64,000 nt of DNA from NCBI GenBank assembly GCA_964581465.1, contig CAZOOP010000001.1:84478-148477 (forward strand), in the 5' to 3' direction. The notes beneath the pieces are model-generated. The model saw nothing but the letters and a program-made list of their open reading frames with translations. It was not told where the DNA came from and did not search any database. The position numbers and the translations under genes are program-made. Origin of the DNA: WJMB01 sp964581465 (GTDB lineage: Bacteria > RBG-13-66-14). Within the stretch, counting starts at the first letter, position 1; every line of letters begins with the position of its first letter. Shown piece after piece: positions 26,835 to 35,140 of this stretch.

Positions 26835-28901
26835 CTAGAACGCGATGACGAAGCGCCGCCGGGCCGAGGCCGCCGCCCCCTCCAACCGGGCCAGGTAGAC
26901 ACCGGCGGCGTAGCCGCCGGTGTCCAGGACGATCCGCTGTCGACCAGCCGTCCCGGTCAAGCGGCGGCTTTCGATAAGCCGGCCGCCCAGGTCGTAGACC
27001 GCCAGCTCGACGGGACCGCTTTCGGCGGGCAGCACAGTCTCCAGTACGACGCAATCCCGAGCCGGATTGGGATAGGGCGCCGCCAAAGAGAGACCCTCGA
27101 CGGATCCGACGGGGAGCGTGATGGTCACCGGGGCGCTGGTGACGGTCCGTCCGGCGGCGTCAAAGGCCTCGAGGTGATAGGTGTGGGTTCCACCGGGTAC
27201 GGCGTCGCGGTCCAAGAAGGATGTCGAGCCGACGAGGTTGTCGGCGATGACGATTGGGGCGTCGTCGTCGCGTAACAGACGTAGGGCGGCGGGGGCATCA
27301 CCGACGATCTCCCAGCGCAGCAGGGCGCCCTCCTCCAGTCCAAGACCCACCAGTCGAGGCTTCCCGATTGCGCTGGACGCCTGCCGGGTCAGGGACAGCT
27401 CCTCGAAGACCGGCGTGATTAAAGGATCCGTGGTCTTCAGGGTCACTCGGTACTGGAACAGCTCCCGGCCGTCGGGGGCGTAGGCCGAGGCGTCGTCCCC
27501 CGACGCGCCCACGGGCTCCCAGGGGCTCATCGCGGTCATCGCATCGCCGGAGCGCACCTCGACGGTGACCGTCGCGCCCGTCGGCGCTTGAACGTCCCAG
27601 GAGAGGGCTTCCCAGTCGGCGGCTCCGTCGGTGGAGAGAAAAGAGCTGGTCAGCGTTCCCTGAGCGGTGAAGCCGTCCTTTTCGTACCAGGCGACGCGAT
27701 CGCCCAGGGAGGCCGCGGCGCAGGGGTTGGCCAAGCCGTCGCCGTCCAGGTCCAGCTCCACGACGTGCCAGGCCCCGGGGAGGTCGTCGGCCAGCACCCG
27801 GCTGGTCCAGACTCCCGAGCCGCCCGGGTTCTCGGCCCAGCGCACCTCGCCGGTATTGTTGTTGGTGTAGGCCGTATCCAGGTCGCCGTCGCCGTCGATA
27901 TCCATGGCGGCGGCATTGAGAATACCGGCGCGGGCACTCTCGATGTTATGGCGGGTCCAGGAGCCGTCGTTTTCCCACCAGGCCACCCCGCCGGGCAGGC
28001 CGAAGGAGCTGGCCAGAATGTCCGGATCGCCGTCGTCGTCCATGTCGACCACCTCGACGCGGTGGGCGCTGGTGAAGTTGGAGTCGAGGACGATCTTCTG
28101 CCAGTTGAAGGGGGCTCCGCCCAGGTTGCGGTAGAGCACGATCTCGTCGTCGGTCAACGCCGCTGCGCAGAGGTCCAGGTCGCCGTCGTCGTCGTAGTCC
28201 AGCGGTGCGACGGAGCGCGCCCCGCCGCAGGCGCCGTCCACCTGCTGATGGGTCCAGTTGGGAATGACGGCGCCGTCGGAATACCAGAGGGCGATCTCTT
28301 CGATCCCCGCCGCGGCGCCCAGCACATCCAGATCGCCGTCGTCATCGATGTCGCAGACGTGGATTTCGTGGGCCTGGGTGAAACCCGAGGCGATGAGGTG
28401 CTTGGTGAAGGTCGCGCCGTCGCGCTCCCACCAGGCCACCTGCTGTAAGCCCCAGGAACAGGCGACTACGTCCAGGTCTCCGTCGTCGTCGATGTCCCCG
28501 GCGAAGGGTGAGAAACAGGAGCCGAAGGCGGCGTCGATGGCGTGAACGGTTCAGTTCACCAAGGTGCCCGGGTTCTCGTACCAGGCTACACCGCTGGTCT
28601 GGGAGCCGACGATCAGATCGTCATCGTCGTCGTCGAAGTCCACGACGTACAGGCCGCAGGGTTGTCCCTAGCCGTCGGCCAGGATGTGCTCGGGCGGATC
28701 CACGGCCAGGCTCAGCTCACCGGAGGTGCCGTCGTAATCGACATCCGTCGAGGTCATGAAGCGGTCACCCCAGTCGTCGACGGGACCGGCCAGTCCGCCG
28801 CCGCCGGACCAGTCGCTCTGGACATCGGTCTCGCCAAGGACGGGCGGGCTCAGCAACAGCAGGCCGAGCAAGAAGATCGGGCTTCGGCGGGTCGTGGACA
28901 T
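26835..28901 (-). pseudogene. Secreted FG-GAP/VCBS propeller protein with two in-frame stops
   Basis: The gene starts at 28901 with a signal peptide (RSPIFLLGLLLLSPPVLG) behind GGAGGAG. It then runs through seven or so FG-GAP-like units (DIDDDGDLDVL, DYDDDGDLDL, DMDDDGDPDIL, DIDGDGDLD), and ends in a sorting-type domain (PYPNPARDCVVLE ... YDLGGRLIESRR ... GVYLARLEG). The frame is continuous except for TAG at 28668-28670 and TGA at 28551-28553. The TGA falls where sister repeats have Trp (NWT, SWT), so TGG to TGA is likely; TGG to TAG or CAG to TAG would explain the other. No frameshift exists, so inactivation is recent or a sequencing artefact. Confidence 0.85.
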
Positions 28902-28944
28902 CGTCTCCTCCAGGCTGGAGTGATGGTCGGGGCCACCTATCACT

Positions 28945-28974
28945 ATGATACATAGCTGGAAGAGACGGTTTCAA
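28945..28974 (-). promoter_or_regulatory. Sigma-70 promoter of the FG-GAP gene
   Basis: On the minus strand TTGAAA (28969-28974) and TATCAT (28945-28950) are 18 bases apart, about 40 bases upstream of the ATG at 28901. The promoter appears intact although the gene carries stops. Confidence 0.6.
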
Positions 28975-29093
28975 TCCTTCGCTCACTCCACCCGCCGATT
29001 CGGGAAGGGTCCGCGACGGGAGCTGGATCATCCCGCAGTTCGTCTCCCTATAGGCGTCGGTGGACTTCTTGATCAACCCGCTTGGATGCATTG

Positions 29094-29124
29094 GAAAACC
29101 GGTGGGACCTGGAGTCCCACCGGT
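29094..29124 (-). terminator. Terminator of the trxB-spoIID-DUF4332-yjbQ operon
   Basis: ACCGGTGGGA (29098-29107) and TCCCACCGGT (29115-29124) form a perfect 10-bp stem with a 7-base loop; on the minus strand TTTTCC follows. It lies 25 bases past the yjbQ stop. Confidence 0.85.
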
Positions 29125-29148
29125 GGGCTTGCTTGACTTGATCGAGGA

Positions 29149-29562
29149 TCAGCCGACCAGGGCGAAGGAGACCTCGCGGCGGCGCGGCCGGTTGTCGAAA
29201 TCGAGCAGCACGGGCTGCTGCCAGGTCCCCAGGCGGGGGCGTTTGGCGAGCACGGCGAAGCTGATCGAGGGACCCAGCAAGGCCGCCCTGACGCGGGAGA
29301 AACCGTTGCCGTCGCCCCAGCGGGCGTCGTGGTGGTACTCGGGACCCCGGGGGGCCAGGCGCTGGAGCAGCTCGGCCAGGTCGCGGACCAGGCCGGGCTC
29401 GTACTCGATAGTCGTCACGGCGCAGGTGGAACCTGTGACGGCGATGGAGCAGAGGCCGTCGGCGAAGGGGGCGGTGGTGAGGAACTCGGCCAGGGCGGCG
29501 CAGAGGTCGACGACGGCGCCCTCACCGGTGGTCTCGAAGTGGAAAGCCTGTTCGTGGAGCAT
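29149..29562 (-). CDS. YjbQ/UPF0047 family protein
   Basis: The 137-residue protein matches the YjbQ family: GLCSIAVTGSTCAVTTIEYE, HHDARWGDGNGFSRVRAALLGPS and the ending LGTWQQPVLLDFDNRPRRREVSF. Some members show weak thiamine-phosphate synthase activity; the true role is unsettled. The start at 29562 lies 5 bases beyond the DUF4332 stop, so it is the last gene of the operon; the open frame upstream is a shadow of that gene. Confidence 0.9.
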   Translation of the reverse strand: MLHEQAFHFETTGEGAVVDLCAALAEFLTTAPFADGLCSIAVTGSTCAVTTIEYEPGLVRDLAELLQRLAPRGPEYHHDARWGDGNGFSRVRAALLGPSISFAVLAKRPRLGTWQQPVLLDFDNRPRRREVSFALVG

Positions 29563-29567
29563 GGTGT

Positions 29568-30224
29568 TCAGGCCTCGCGGGGCGGGACGTAGGCGGCGGC
29601 GTGGATCAGGCGTCCGATGTCGCGGGAGCCGATAGCGTCCTTGTAGTAGCGACCGTGGGCGTTGGCCGCCTTCAGAGCCCGTTCGAGCTCGGTGGGATCG
29701 GCGGCGGCCACGGCGGCGGGGGTGGAATAGCCCGCGGCGAGGAGCACCCGGGCGAAGGTCGGCCCGACCCACTGGATGCGGCAGAGATCGGCCAGGGTGT
29801 AGAGCTCATCGAGGTCCGACGTGGTGAGCCCGGTTGTCCGGGCCGTCTCGTCGTGATCGGCGGCGAGGAGCTTTCCGGTGTCTTTGATCCCCGCCCGTGC
29901 CAGGGATTCCAGCAGCTCCCCCGCCACCCAATCGTACTCGGTCAGCTTGCGAGGTCCCGGCCAAAAGCCCTCGACGGCGCGGCGCAGCAGGTTCAGCCAG
30001 GCCGTATCGAGACCGGTCTCCCCGGCCAGGGCGCTGCGTTTGGCCTTGCTCTTGAGACTTCGGCGCAACGTTGCCAGTTCGGCGACTCCGATCCGCTCCA
30101 GTTCGGCCAGCCTGTCGGCCAGGTCGTCGAGGAGAGGGCGCTGACTCGGTATCAGGTCGGCGGACCCCAGCCGTTCGCGCAGTTCATCCAGACTCACCCG
30201 GTCGGATCGCCAGGGTGGGACCAC
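29568..30224 (-). CDS. DUF4332 helix-hairpin-helix protein
   Basis: This 218-residue helical protein carries two HhH-like segments (LLESLARAGIKDTGKLLAADHDETARTTGLTTSDLDELYTLADLCRIQWVGPTFARVLLAAGYSTPAAVAAADPTELERAL compressed), the pattern of DUF4332. HhH pairs usually bind DNA non-specifically, but no catalytic domain is present. The start is GTG at 30224, with AGGAG seven bases upstream. It lies 21 bases after spoIID in the operon. Confidence 0.75.
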   Translation of the reverse strand: MVPPWRSDRVSLDELRERLGSADLIPSQRPLLDDLADRLAELERIGVAELATLRRSLKSKAKRSALAGETGLDTAWLNLLRRAVEGFWPGPRKLTEYDWVAGELLESLARAGIKDTGKLLAADHDETARTTGLTTSDLDELYTLADLCRIQWVGPTFARVLLAAGYSTPAAVAAADPTELERALKAANAHGRYYKDAIGSRDIGRLIHAAAYVPPREA

Positions 30225-30245
30225 AGGTGCTCCTCGGGAACGAGG

Positions 30246-31448
30246 CTAGCTCGGCGGGGGTTCGAGGCCGCGGTAGTCGCGCACCTCGGCGCCGGGGTAG
30301 TAGAAGTCGATGATCTCCTCGAGGCCGTGGCCGGCCTCGGCCATCCCCCGGGCGCCCCACTGGCAGAGCCCGACGCCGTGACCGTAACCGCCGCCGCGCA
30401 GATTCAGGCCGGCGGCGTCGCTGGAGGCGATCGCGAAGCGGGTGCTCTTCAGCCGGGAGTAGCCGATGACACGGCGCAGCTCCTCGCCGCCGAGGTTGAA
30501 ACTCTCACCGGCGGTGTTGGTGAACTCGACGGCGGTCACCCGCCCGCTGCGCGTCGAGGTCGAGGGACGCAGGCCGCAGAGCGGGGCGTTGGTGTAACCG
30601 GCCTGCGCCAGCGCCGCCGAGAGCTGGTCGAACTCCAAACGCAGCTCCCATTCGTGGTTGGGACAGTCGACGCACCAGGGGCAGTCGACGCCGCCCAGGT
30701 AGGGCAGGGGCGCCGAGCCGGGCCAGGCCTCCTCGACGGGGACGGTGTGTCCGCCGCAACAGGAGCTGAAGTAGGCGGTGATCAATCCGTCGTCGTAGAC
30801 CGCCACCAGTCCGGCGGTGGCGGCCAAGGCGGCGTCGGTGCGTGGATCCTCGACGTCGCGGCCCCGGTAGACCTGGTCGCCGGTGTCGGCGCGCAGTTGC
30901 CAGGTGTCCATCGGGCGGCTCCAAGCCCGGGCCAGGGCGTAGGAGCGGCTAACCACGGCCTGGGCCTCGAGGGCCGCGGCGGGCCAGGAAGCGTAGGTCT
31001 CGGCGGGCAGCACACCGCGCAGGTACTCCTCGACGTCCAGACGGTTGACCAGCAGCAGGCCGGAGTCGTCGAGACCGACGATGAACTCGCCCCGGTAGTC
31101 GGCGTGGTTGAAGCCCAACCGGGGATCGGCCGTTGAGCCGTCGGGCCGCAGGACGACGGTGTCGCCGGGCAGGCTTTGACCGTTGACCGCCAGCCCGCCT
31201 CCCTCCCGGGAGAAGACCAGCTCCCAGCCCGCCGGCACCCGGTAGAGCCGCTCGCCCTCGGGGGTGTCGAGGCCGCCGCCGTCGGGGAAGGCCACCAGCA
31301 ACAGCTCGCGCCCCGCCGCCAGCCGGACTCGCACCTCGGTGGGGTTCCAGGGCAGGGCTTCCCAGGCCTCGGGATCGATCGTCGGTCGGCAACCGCCCAG
31401 CAGCAGGGCGATCAACGGGACCGCGAGCATGGCGCGCCGGGCTCTCAA
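30246..31448 (-). CDS. SpoIID/LytB-domain lipoprotein
   Basis: The 400-residue protein has a lipoprotein signal (MLAVPLIALLLGGC) and a SpoIID domain from about residue 120: LDVEEYLRGVLPAETYASW, LEAQAVVSRSYALA, then YGHGVGLCQWGARGMAEAG. SpoIID proteins are lytic transglycosylases acting on denuded peptidoglycan; non-sporulating bacteria also carry them. The start is TTG at 31448, overlapping the trxB stop by four bases (TTGA), with GGAG upstream; an ATG at 31430 is an alternative. No sporulation gene is nearby. Confidence 0.9.
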   Translation of the reverse strand: MRARRAMLAVPLIALLLGGCRPTIDPEAWEALPWNPTEVRVRLAAGRELLLVAFPDGGGLDTPEGERLYRVPAGWELVFSREGGGLAVNGQSLPGDTVVLRPDGSTADPRLGFNHADYRGEFIVGLDDSGLLLVNRLDVEEYLRGVLPAETYASWPAAALEAQAVVSRSYALARAWSRPMDTWQLRADTGDQVYRGRDVEDPRTDAALAATAGLVAVYDDGLITAYFSSCCGGHTVPVEEAWPGSAPLPYLGGVDCPWCVDCPNHEWELRLEFDQLSAALAQAGYTNAPLCGLRPSTSTRSGRVTAVEFTNTAGESFNLGGEELRRVIGYSRLKSTRFAIASSDAAGLNLRGGGYGHGVGLCQWGARGMAEAGHGLEEIIDFYYPGAEVRDYRGLEPPPS

Positions 31449-32392
31449 CCCCGCTCCATCTCGATGGCGCAGTTCTCGTTGATCCAGCAGCGGGCGCTCT
31501 CGGCGGCGATGGCCGCCTGACCCACGGCCACGGCGATCTGGCGCAGCGGGGAGTCGGTGACGTCGCCGGCGGCGAAGATGCGCGGGTGGCTGGTGTGCAT
31601 CCGCGCGTCGACCTTGACGTAGCCGTAATCCGTGGTCTCGACCAGTCCCTCGACCAACTCGCTGTTGGGTAACAGCCCCAGGGCGGAGAAGATACCGGTC
31701 ACCGCGAGCCGTCGGGGCTCACCGCTCTCCTTGTTCTTGACCACCAGGGCCTCGACGCCGTCTTCGCCCTCGATGCGTTGCGGGGTGCAGGGCATCACCA
31801 GCTCGATGTTCTCCACGCCGCGAACCTGCCACTGGAGCACCGGTTGACCGCGGAACTCGCGCCGTCGGTGAACCAGATAGACCTTCTCGCAGATACGCGA
31901 GAGGTAGAGGGCGTCCTCGAGGGCGGTGTCGCCGCCGCCGACCACGGCCACCGACTGGCCGCGGAAGAAGTTGCCGTCGCAGGTGGCGCAGTAGGAAAGC
32001 CCACGCCCGTGGTACTTGGGCGTCTCCTCGAGGGGGAAGGGCCGGTAGTGGGCTCCGGCGGCCAGGATGATCACCTTGGCCCGCCAGTTCTCGTCGTAGT
32101 CGTCGGTGAGAACGAAGTGGTCGTTCTCCTCGGTGATCTTCTCGATACGCGAGGCCTCGAACTCGAAGCCGATCTGCTCGGCCTGCTTGTCCATCAGTTG
32201 GGAGAACTCGACGCCGGAGATCGGACCCACCACGCCGGGGTAGTTCTCCAGGGTGGCCGTGGTGGCGATCTGGCCCCCGGTGAGGCCGTCGTTGAAGACG
32301 ACGAAGTCGACGCCGCCGCGCTTGGCGTAGATGGCGGCGGTGTGGCCGGCCGGCCCGCCGCCGATGATGGCTAGCTCATGCATCTGGCTCAT
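31445..32392 (-). CDS. trxB: Thioredoxin reductase
   Basis: This FAD/NAD(P)H flavoenzyme keeps thioredoxin reduced. It has FAD-binding GGGPAGHTAA, the redox pair C135-A-T-C138, NAD(P)H-binding GGGDTALEDA, HRRREFRG, and the closing FAD motif FAAGDVTD. The HRRREF run suggests NADPH preference. The open frame extends to 32434, but AAGGAG lies seven bases before the ATG at 32392. It is the first gene of the operon. Confidence 0.95.
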   Translation of the reverse strand: MSQMHELAIIGGGPAGHTAAIYAKRGGVDFVVFNDGLTGGQIATTATLENYPGVVGPISGVEFSQLMDKQAEQIGFEFEASRIEKITEENDHFVLTDDYDENWRAKVIILAAGAHYRPFPLEETPKYHGRGLSYCATCDGNFFRGQSVAVVGGGDTALEDALYLSRICEKVYLVHRRREFRGQPVLQWQVRGVENIELVMPCTPQRIEGEDGVEALVVKNKESGEPRRLAVTGIFSALGLLPNSELVEGLVETTDYGYVKVDARMHTSHPRIFAAGDVTDSPLRQIAVAVGQAAIAAESARCWINENCAIEMERG

Positions 32393-32514
32393 CCCATGAC
32401 TCCTTGCTGTGACTCGGCTGAATCCCTTGCTCACCCGCTCATTCGCTCCGGCATACCCACCCGGCGCTCCAGTCCGGGTACGCCGAGGGACGGCGGAGAA
32501 GGGTCCTAACAGTT

Positions 32515-32573
32515 GGGATCATCACTCGCATCGGAAACGACTCACCCGATTGATAGACTGAGAATTAATAGTT
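32515..32573 (+). mobile_element. Left-end fragment of a MITE B
   Basis: GGGATCATCACTCGCATCGG and about 40 following bases match the B left end, after which D3 begins. The rest of this B copy is not found beyond D3, so it is a relic cut by the D3 insertion. Confidence 0.55.
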
Positions 32574-33297
32574 GGCATCACACACGACCATACACACGAG
32601 CATGGACCAGCCAACTCCAACTCTAAACACCACCCCACATCGATAAATGCTGCTTATACGAGGTTTTGCCGGATGATGTTTGGCCTGCTAACTAAACCCC
32701 ACGGCGCCTGCCAGATATATAGTTATATAATTGATAATATCACGCTTAGGATCGATGCGCCATCATCGATGCTTGCTGCGCCAGGCAGTTGAAAATGGTG
32801 CTGCCTGACGTCTCTTCGGGCATCCTGGGAATGTGACAATCCACGTGCCTGCCACAAGCAGCTCACTCGATGCGCACACCTGATTGCCTGCTGACCGCAT
32901 GTCTCAGAACGTTATCCAGTAGGGATTATCACTCGCACCTGAACCGACTCATCCAGCTAATAGACAGTCATTGGTTGCTTTATAACTATTATTCACCGCC
33001 ATTGTCATACCGCTGCCAGGTGGCACTAAACCCGGTCTTGCATTGAGTTCCGCTGGAAGCCGGAGGCTGTAGATCCCGCTCGGGAATCGACCACGCCGTG
33101 AGCATGACTTGCTGACGACGCTCTATTGCTCGCTCTAGCAGCTTCGAACTCTATCCTGCTTCGCTGGATGACACGTTGCTGCGGGTTTTTGTGAAGCCCC
33201 TTTCTCGATGCGGCTTTCCCGAGTTGCGAATGTGTTGTTCATCTTCTGTGATGATCCCATCCAGTAACACCATGGTCCGTGACAGTTAAGTGATCCC
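32574..33297 (+). mobile_element. MITE family D, copy D3, containing B6
   Basis: The element runs from GGCATCACACACGACC to CAGTTAAGTGATCCC and is interrupted by B6. The flanks TAATAGTT (32566-32573) and GAATAGTT (33298-33305) agree at 7 of 8 positions. Confidence 0.85.
32932..33258 (+). mobile_element. MITE family B, copy B6, inserted in D3
   Basis: The 327-bp element is flanked by a perfect 8-bp duplication ATCCAGTA (32924-32931 and 33259-33266). Copy D1 has ATCCATAA at the matching empty site near 12597. Confidence 0.92.
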
Positions 33298-33308
33298 GAA
33301 TAGTTTTA

Positions 33309-33627
33309 GGTCGTACTCGCAGACCGGGCCTGATCGTGATTGTATCCTGTTGATAATAGTGATGATGATCACCAGTTACCTGTCACGGGACGGGCAGTCA
33401 AAAAGTGGCGGCTACGATGAGCGTCGTCCTAAGCCGGCCTAGCTATCAGCACACTTGCATATGCCCTGACGGCAGATGGTCACTGACTCCTAAGTGTATT
33501 AATAACAAGCATTAAGGGTTAGCCATATGATTGTGTGGCCAACAACATGCGTTTCTGTGACGTGAAAAACGGCCCGGCAAAACTTTCTCAATCAGCCCGA
33601 TCTGGTCCAAACACGTTCCATGATGCC
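33309..33627 (-). mobile_element. MITE family C, copy C5 (reverse)
   Basis: Reverse-complement match to C1 and C2 along its length, from GGTCGTACTCGCAGACC to CACGTTCCATGATGCC. No target duplication is visible. The spacer from 33628 to the wecB stop (33796) holds nothing recognisable. Confidence 0.7.
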
Positions 33628-33795
33628 CATCAGAATCCTCGCATAGATTCAGCGAGGCAGCTTAACACAGTTAAAGTACTGGTTCGGTTACGTATGATAA
33701 CCCATAACTTATTGCATCGACGTGGGAGCCTGGTTTCTACAGCCCCGGCCGCTGCACGCGCAGTGAACCGAGTATATGCGATTTACAAGATACTC

Positions 33796-34875
33796 TCAAG
33801 GTCGAGCTTTGTATCCACCGTCGAAGCGGGCCAGGATCTCGGCGACCTTCTCGCCGGTCCGACCATCGCCGAAGAAGGGCGGCCGATCCAGGGGCTCCAC
33901 GAAACCGTGCAGGGCTTCAGCGAGCTCCCAGGGCGCCGTCAGGCAGTTCCAGCCGCTCTTCACCGTCTCCACCCATTCGGTCTGCGGCATCAGCGTCAGG
34001 CAGGGGGTGCCGTGGAAGTAGGCCTCCTTCTGCAGGCCGCCGGAGTCGGTCACCAGCAGGCGCGCCGAGGAGAGCAGTGCTTGCATCTGCAGGTAGCTCA
34101 ATGGATCGTAGATGATCGACGCGTAACGGTCCAGGAGGCCCAGCGTCTCAAGGCGCTTGCGCGTGCGCGGGTGCAGGGAGAGGACCACCTTTTCATCGAA
34201 CTCCAACAGGGCGTCGAGAATCTGGATCAGCCGCTCGGGTTTGTCGGTGTTGCGTGGGCGGTGGATGGTGGCAAGGATATAGGATTCGTCCTCAAGGTTC
34301 ATCCCGACGAGCATTTCGCTGCGTAAACGGTCCGACCGGGGCTTGGCCCAGAGCATCATGTCGTACATCACGTCGCCGATCAGGTGAACCCCGGCTTGAA
34401 TGCCCTCGGCGGAAAGGTTCTCCACCGCCGTCTGGGTCACGCAGAGCAGCAGGTCGCTGACGTGGTCGGTGGCTACGCGGTTGATCTCCTCGGGCATGCG
34501 GCGGTCGCCCGAGCGCATCCCGGCCTCGACGTGGACCAAAGGCAGGTGGAGCTTGGCCGCGGCCAGAGCACCGGCCAGCGTCGAGTTGGTATCGCCGTAG
34601 ACGACCACCACGCCGGGCTCGTGCTTGCGCAGCACCTCTTCCAAAGCGATGAGCATCTGCCCGGTCTGACGACCGTGGCCGGCGCTGCCGATACCCAGAT
34701 TGTACATCGGCTCGGGCAGCTCCAGCTCGTCGAAGAAGATGCCCGACAAACGCAGGTCGTAGTGCTGACCGGTGTGGATCAGCAGCTCCTCCAGCCCGCG
34801 CTCCTTCAGGCTCCGGGAAACCGTGGCGGCCTTGATGAACTGGGGTCGAGCCCCGACAATGGTGGCTACCTGCAT
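33796..34875 (-). CDS. wecB: UDP-N-acetylglucosamine 2-epimerase (non-hydrolysing)
   Basis: The enzyme converts UDP-GlcNAc to UDP-ManNAc for surface polysaccharide. Family signatures include GARPQFIKAATVSR, TGQHYD, VYGDTNST, HVEAGMRSGDRRMPEEINR, TIHRPRNTD and TDSGGLQKEA. Length (359) is normal. The neighbour upstream is a Wzx-type flippase, consistent with a small polysaccharide locus; no other glycan gene is adjacent. An A element lies between the two. Confidence 0.95.
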   Translation of the reverse strand: MQVATIVGARPQFIKAATVSRSLKERGLEELLIHTGQHYDLRLSGIFFDELELPEPMYNLGIGSAGHGRQTGQMLIALEEVLRKHEPGVVVVYGDTNSTLAGALAAAKLHLPLVHVEAGMRSGDRRMPEEINRVATDHVSDLLLCVTQTAVENLSAEGIQAGVHLIGDVMYDMMLWAKPRSDRLRSEMLVGMNLEDESYILATIHRPRNTDKPERLIQILDALLEFDEKVVLSLHPRTRKRLETLGLLDRYASIIYDPLSYLQMQALLSSARLLVTDSGGLQKEAYFHGTPCLTLMPQTEWVETVKSGWNCLTAPWELAEALHGFVEPLDRPPFFGDGRTGEKVAEILARFDGGYKARP

Positions 34876-34922
34876 GGTTCGTCCAATGTTGAAGTTGTGG
34901 TTGTTGACGGAAACCCGCCGAA

Positions 34923-35140
34923 GGTCGGGACCTTCGCCGAGTCGCGCCGAGTGCGTTCCCCCGCGTCCAGAAGAGGCGTTGGCACGTTTCTTGCGGAACC
35001 GAGGCCGCGCCGTCGGCGCAGCGACGGCCGTCGTGTCCGCCGGGGGAGGGTGCCGTGGGAAGGCATTGCAAGAAACGTGCCAACGCCGCCGCGTCTTCGA
35101 GGGTGGCGGAGCGGCCGGGGGCTCGGCGAAGGTCCCGACC
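34923..35140. repeat. Element A copy 3
   Basis: Inner arms are at 34976-34994 and 35068-35086. The outer arms GGTCGGGACCTTCGCCGAG (34923-34941) and CTCGGCGAAGGTCCCGACC (35122-35140) are a perfect 19-bp inverted repeat. The right arm touches the stop codon of the flippase gene at 35141. The loop is longer than in other copies and diverged. Confidence 0.88.

Noticed and set aside
26835..28901. Recoded TGA/TAG (alternative code or selenocysteine)
   Set aside because: TGA and TAG end many other genes in the window, and no SECIS-like hairpin follows the TGA; a nonsense-mutated gene is simpler.
33535..34326. Plus-strand open frame overlapping wecB
   Set aside because: It begins in MITE C5 and then runs antisense to wecB; there is no independent support.
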